NCBI RefSeq assembly: GCF_026239655.1 | Contig: NZ_JAPIVO010000006.1 | Coordinates: 248,001 to 312,000 of the forward strand | Reading direction: 5' to 3' | From: Pedobacter sp. MR2016-24 | Lineage (GTDB): Bacteria > Bacteroidota > Bacteroidia > Sphingobacteriales > Sphingobacteriaceae | DNA length: 64,000 nt | In this document: in pieces, positions 62,801 through 64,000 of the stretch | Layout: each line of letters opens with the position of its first letter | Numbering within the stretch: position 1 is the first letter of the stretch | Notes under the pieces: model-generated | What the model was told of the DNA's origin: nothing | The model's database searches: none | What the model saw: the letters and a program-made list of their open reading frames with translations, nothing else | Program-made: the position numbers and the translations under genes

Positions 62801-64000
62801 ATAATATCACCGGTGCACCGGGATTAGGATTCGTATTTGGTAGCCAGCGCGATATCAGGCAAATGGCTATTAACAGCGGGTGGATTACGACGGACACCCT
62901 GCAGTCGCAACTTTATATCAATACATTAAGAGAAGATTTAAGTTTTACCAGTGTGCTGGAACCATTCAGAGATTTTCGCATTACGTTGACTGCTAACAAA
63001 AACAGAACGATGAATTATTCTACCAACTTCAGGTACGATAACAATATGGGCAGCTTCCGTAATCTCAGTCCCACCACTACCGGAGATTATAGTATTTCAT
63101 TTATTACACTAGGTACAGCCTTTTCTGAAAAGTCGGGCAGTACGATATCAAAACTGTTTAACCAGTTTATGGCAAACAGGCAGGTAATTTCTCAGCGACT
63201 GGGAATCAGAAACGTAAATTCTGCAGGTAATATTGGTGGCTATGCCGATGGTTATAATCAAAATTCACAAGATGTGATTATCTCTGCTTTCATTGCGGCC
63301 TATACTGGTAAGAGTGCATCTTCAGTGAAATTGAATTCTTTCCCTAAGATTCCCCTGCCGAACTGGAGAATAAATTATGGTGGTTTATCCAGAATAGGCT
63401 TCCTGGAAGAAAATTTTAAATCAATTGATATACGACATGCCTATCGCTCTATCTATAGCGTAAATGGCTTTAATTCATTGATCCGCTATCAGGAAGCTGA
63501 CGGTTATGTAAGCAGCAGAGATGAAAACCAGAATTTCCTTCCTTTTTATCAGTATGCACAAGTAACAATAGCAGAGCAATTTTCTCCTTTGATTGGTGTC
63601 GATACCCGTTTGAAAAACAACCTGACGGCAAATTTTGAAATGGGGAGGACCAGATTACTCGGATTAAGTTTCGCAAACAGTCAGCTGGCCCAGTTATCAG
63701 AAAATAATATGGTGTTTGGGATTGGCTACCGGACCACGAAGTTCCGTTTCCCTTTTGGTTGGTTTAAGCAACTTAAGATGGATAATAACATGGATTTTAA
63801 ACTTGATGTGGCGGTAAGAGATAACAAGACGGTTATCTACAGAGCAGATGTTTTAGAAGCAGAAGTATCATCAGGGGCTAAGAATATCACCTTCAGACCT
63901 ACGGTAGATTATATCTTAAACCAGCGTTTTAACGTTAAGTTGTTTTACGATTCAAATATTACCAAGCCGTATACATCACAGACCTTTAATACTTCTTTCA
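56848..64000 (+). CDS. sprA: SprA, type IX secretion system outer-membrane translocon (3' end outside the window)
   Basis: The frame is open from a TTG at 56848 (or 56842, since an in-frame TAA lies at 56839-56841) to the last base, giving 2384 residues. I checked that the same frame reads through at 63901-64000. No ATG occurs before the conserved region, so a TTG start is needed. The signal peptide ends at AFSQ. Known SprA features are seen: RRFFNPPQYL-like and NFDFNQRIQMDVVGNIG segments, and the long beta-strand-rich body of the 36-strand barrel. It conducts folded proteins with C-terminal sorting domains across the outer membrane. Family length of about 2400 suggests only a few dozen residues are missing. 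Confidence 0.95.
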   Translation, partial: MRKTFTLVVLFIFFFCWQYAFSQVRRTSNADSTKNNFGLKEKQRLGIRQSGDSFSPLPDNFTREVEYDAKNKRYIIRNKVGGRFFNPPQYLTIDEYQRLINSEIKRDNWRVISNAEVDNVRQTGIIPSLTVNSKAFEKIFGSNVINIQPRGEAELTFLGRINKNENPLFNERQRVQSNFDFNQRIQMDVVGNIGTNVKLNLNYNTEAQFDFENQIKLDWTGGEDDIIKKIEAGNVNLPLSTSLITGTQALFGIKTQLQFGKLNVTTVFTQQKSQSRELQINNGAQQNEFRISGDNYEANKHYFLAQYFRDNYNKTLSTPPTITSGVNITKIEVWITNKTGNTQDSRDVLGFIDLGENTPYNVAQVNGGAAFSLLPSGYALPQGPRQSNDLLSRLPADARLTNSNAIISYFQANGGTDNFGKLTYARKLSDKEYTFHPQLGYVSLNNALNADEVLAVVFRYTFNGVEYQVGEFSTDVNFDQATPKVLFAKLLKNETTKTNLPTWDLMMKNIYSIGGYQISPQNFKLDVFRIDNKTGIERPLIDEGEKFDEFRRPLKNKLWLQVVGLDRLNQQNERKPDGVFDFEAEDRPFTSTNSGSTATSMGNLNASLTSSSLATFSSNTSTGYITIDPLNGRVIFPLIEPFGKDLAAQFNPGEQNLIDKYTYQALYDSTKVVAQQLFTSQNRYIIKGYYQSEVASEFSLNSINVPEGSVKVFSGTIPLQEGADFTVDYQGGRVKIINTGLLISGQPIRITTENNELFGLQQRSLFGTRLDYKVNNKLNIGGTYMNLSEKPLTPKVNIGEEPISNTIWGFDLNYSTSSRFLTKLVDKLPFISTKVPSKFAFSGEFAQLVPGHPAALNGEGKKGGVSYLDDFEASRSVIDLKSAISWQLSGTPQLFQEAQLIDNLAYGYNRARIAFYNIDPSFYNRGGTTIPENLRNNRNELSNHYVREIIEQEVFPFKETPTGQSVSLPTLDVAFYPTQRGPYNYTTSGFNANGDFINPRSRWGGLFRKIETNDFQALNIEYIELWVMDPHIYKPDSRGGDLYFNIGNISEDILKDGRKSLENGLPANGDPTKYDETNWGRVPKLQPIVQAFDNDPAARKAQDVGLDGLSSVDEKTKFATPLAQIKTQLNATAAAAIDNDPSSDDYTYYRGTALDQANAGILKRYEKYNGPEGNSKTSQQSQEELGIENSASTSLPDGEDVNRDNNMTQSDEYFQYKVSMRKGDLEVGKNYVTDAVTSQVKLANGQTQPVTWYQIRIPLSDYQQKVGNIQDFKSIRFFRMFLTDFADTTILRFAKIQLVRGEWRKYNGNNESNQIITDPALTTVTPDNSTIEISTVNIEENGKRSPIPYVVPPGIQRELDFNNYRTNTRQNEQSLAFTITNLRDGYGRAAFKTALNDFRSYKRLEMFVHLESLGNSIVSTNDLSAFIRIGTDNQDNYYEYLQPLTVTQPNTSDPYAIWPDANKIDIPLELFQNAKIARNRATNANGDAWNISDPYTYVVDGNKTITIKGQPDMSQVKVYMLGVKNPLKNPSSPGNDDGLEKSAQVWFNELRLTEFDERGGWAATARMNAQLADFAEVNVSGSKATIGFGSLDKRVSERNRADNTFFDVSSSMELGKFFPQKTGIKVPMFVSYSSQVSTPQYDPRTPDIELKTALRTASKEEKKQILDYAQDVTTRNSINFTNVHKERTNTEKKPQLWDVENLSVSYSYTKFLHHDFINENTIQKTYRGSLAYNYSATPKNYRPFDKIIKSNTLALLRDVNFSLLPSSINFRVDLDRFYSENSLRNNDPQNAIPINTTYNKNFLVTRVYAISWNLTRSLTLDFDATNYSIIDEPDGKIEGLKRDTVWQNLKSLGRTTDYSHNMNITYALPVNKLPGMDWINVATRYGTNFNWQTEPLSTLRDPSINLGNTIQNSRTIQVNPTLNFVGLYNKIGFLRRAKNSDDDKSGPGLFVNLLTTIKNVNAAYTQTKGIFLPGYLPTTDYFGIDNITGAPGLGFVFGSQRDIRQMAINSGWITTDTLQSQLYINTLREDLSFTSVLEPFRDFRITLTANKNRTMNYSTNFRYDNNMGSFRNLSPTTTGDYSISFITLGTAFSEKSGSTISKLFNQFMANRQVISQRLGIRNVNSAGNIGGYADGYNQNSQDVIISAFIAAYTGKSASSVKLNSFPKIPLPNWRINYGGLSRIGFLEENFKSIDIRHAYRSIYSVNGFNSLIRYQEADGYVSSRDENQNFLPFYQYAQVTIAEQFSPLIGVDTRLKNNLTANFEMGRTRLLGLSFANSQLAQLSENNMVFGIGYRTTKFRFPFGWFKQLKMDNNMDFKLDVAVRDNKTVIYRADVLEAEVSSGAKNITFRPTVDYILNQRFNVKLFYDSNITKPYTSQTFNTSF

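Noticed and set aside
57010..63676. Many minus-strand frames of 60-131 codons opposite sprA
   Set aside because: SprA is conserved and unbroken over the whole stretch; the opposite frames share no family features and no start or spacing logic.
1..64000. tRNA or rRNA genes, CRISPR arrays, insertion sequences or phage genes
   Set aside because: No cloverleaf with a T-loop consensus, spacer-repeat pattern, transposase motif or integrase motif was seen by reading; a tRNAscan or CRISPR finder was not run.

Overview
The window looks like a chromosomal segment from a Bacteroidota of the Sphingobacteriaceae type (Pedobacter or Mucilaginibacter-like). Evidence: a nearly complete sprA, the giant type IX secretion translocon gene, directly after ruvA; stand-alone gatA; tandem tatA genes; H-box variants of the form SHxxRxPL in the histidine kinases; TTG starts and mostly absent Shine-Dalgarno sequences; and TAnnTTTG promoter elements. 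This placement is inferred from gene content, not from a database search. I saw no rRNA, tRNA, insertion sequence, phage or CRISPR array.

Layout. 1-1.4 kb: the tail of a sugar transferase, a small unknown protein and a sugar nucleotidyltransferase. 1.4-7.8 kb: a signalling block. It holds three proteins with a histidine-kinase dimerisation helix pair but no ATPase domain, a methyltransferase, and a complete kinase with a response regulator. 7.9-10.9 kb: an aminotransferase and FAD monooxygenase pair, then a LuxR-type regulator. 10.9-16.6 kb: a surface-structure locus that resembles a chaperone-usher system (barrel protein, multidomain adhesin-like protein, PapD-like chaperone, pilin-like subunit). 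I consider this the best candidate for an undescribed system. 16.6-21.1 kb: a kinase and a stress cluster (PRC-barrel protein, 38-residue membrane peptide, ankyrin protein, KatE-type catalase). 21.2-25.4 kb: a lipoprotein esterase and a second kinase/regulator pair. 25.5-33.5 kb: a glycogen-to-trehalose operon whose last gene fuses TreY to MalQ. 33.5-44.1 kb: a small secreted protein, then housekeeping genes (glmS, dxs, glyA, comF, rlmN, rluF and an M23 peptidase lipoprotein), with a duplicated hairpin-plus-motif element between glyA and comF. 44.2-45.3 kb: an ECF sigma factor and cupin anti-sigma pair. 45.4-56 kb: a long plus-strand run (amidohydrolase, acylphosphatase, flippase, dut, TPR protein, DUF4292 lipoprotein, EnvC-like protein, two tatA genes, gatA, MltD-like transglycosylase). 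56.3-64 kb: ruvA and sprA, the latter cut by the window end.

How the genes work together. GlgX debranches glycogen. TreY turns the released maltodextrins into maltooligosyl-trehalose, TreZ releases trehalose, and the MalQ domain recycles short dextrins. The catalase cluster probably handles peroxide stress. The sugar transferase tail, nucleotidyltransferase, flippase, EnvC-like protein, transglycosylase and M23 lipoprotein serve the cell envelope, and the Tat proteins and SprA serve export. All functions are inferred from motifs and domain order read by eye; no searches or structure predictions were run.
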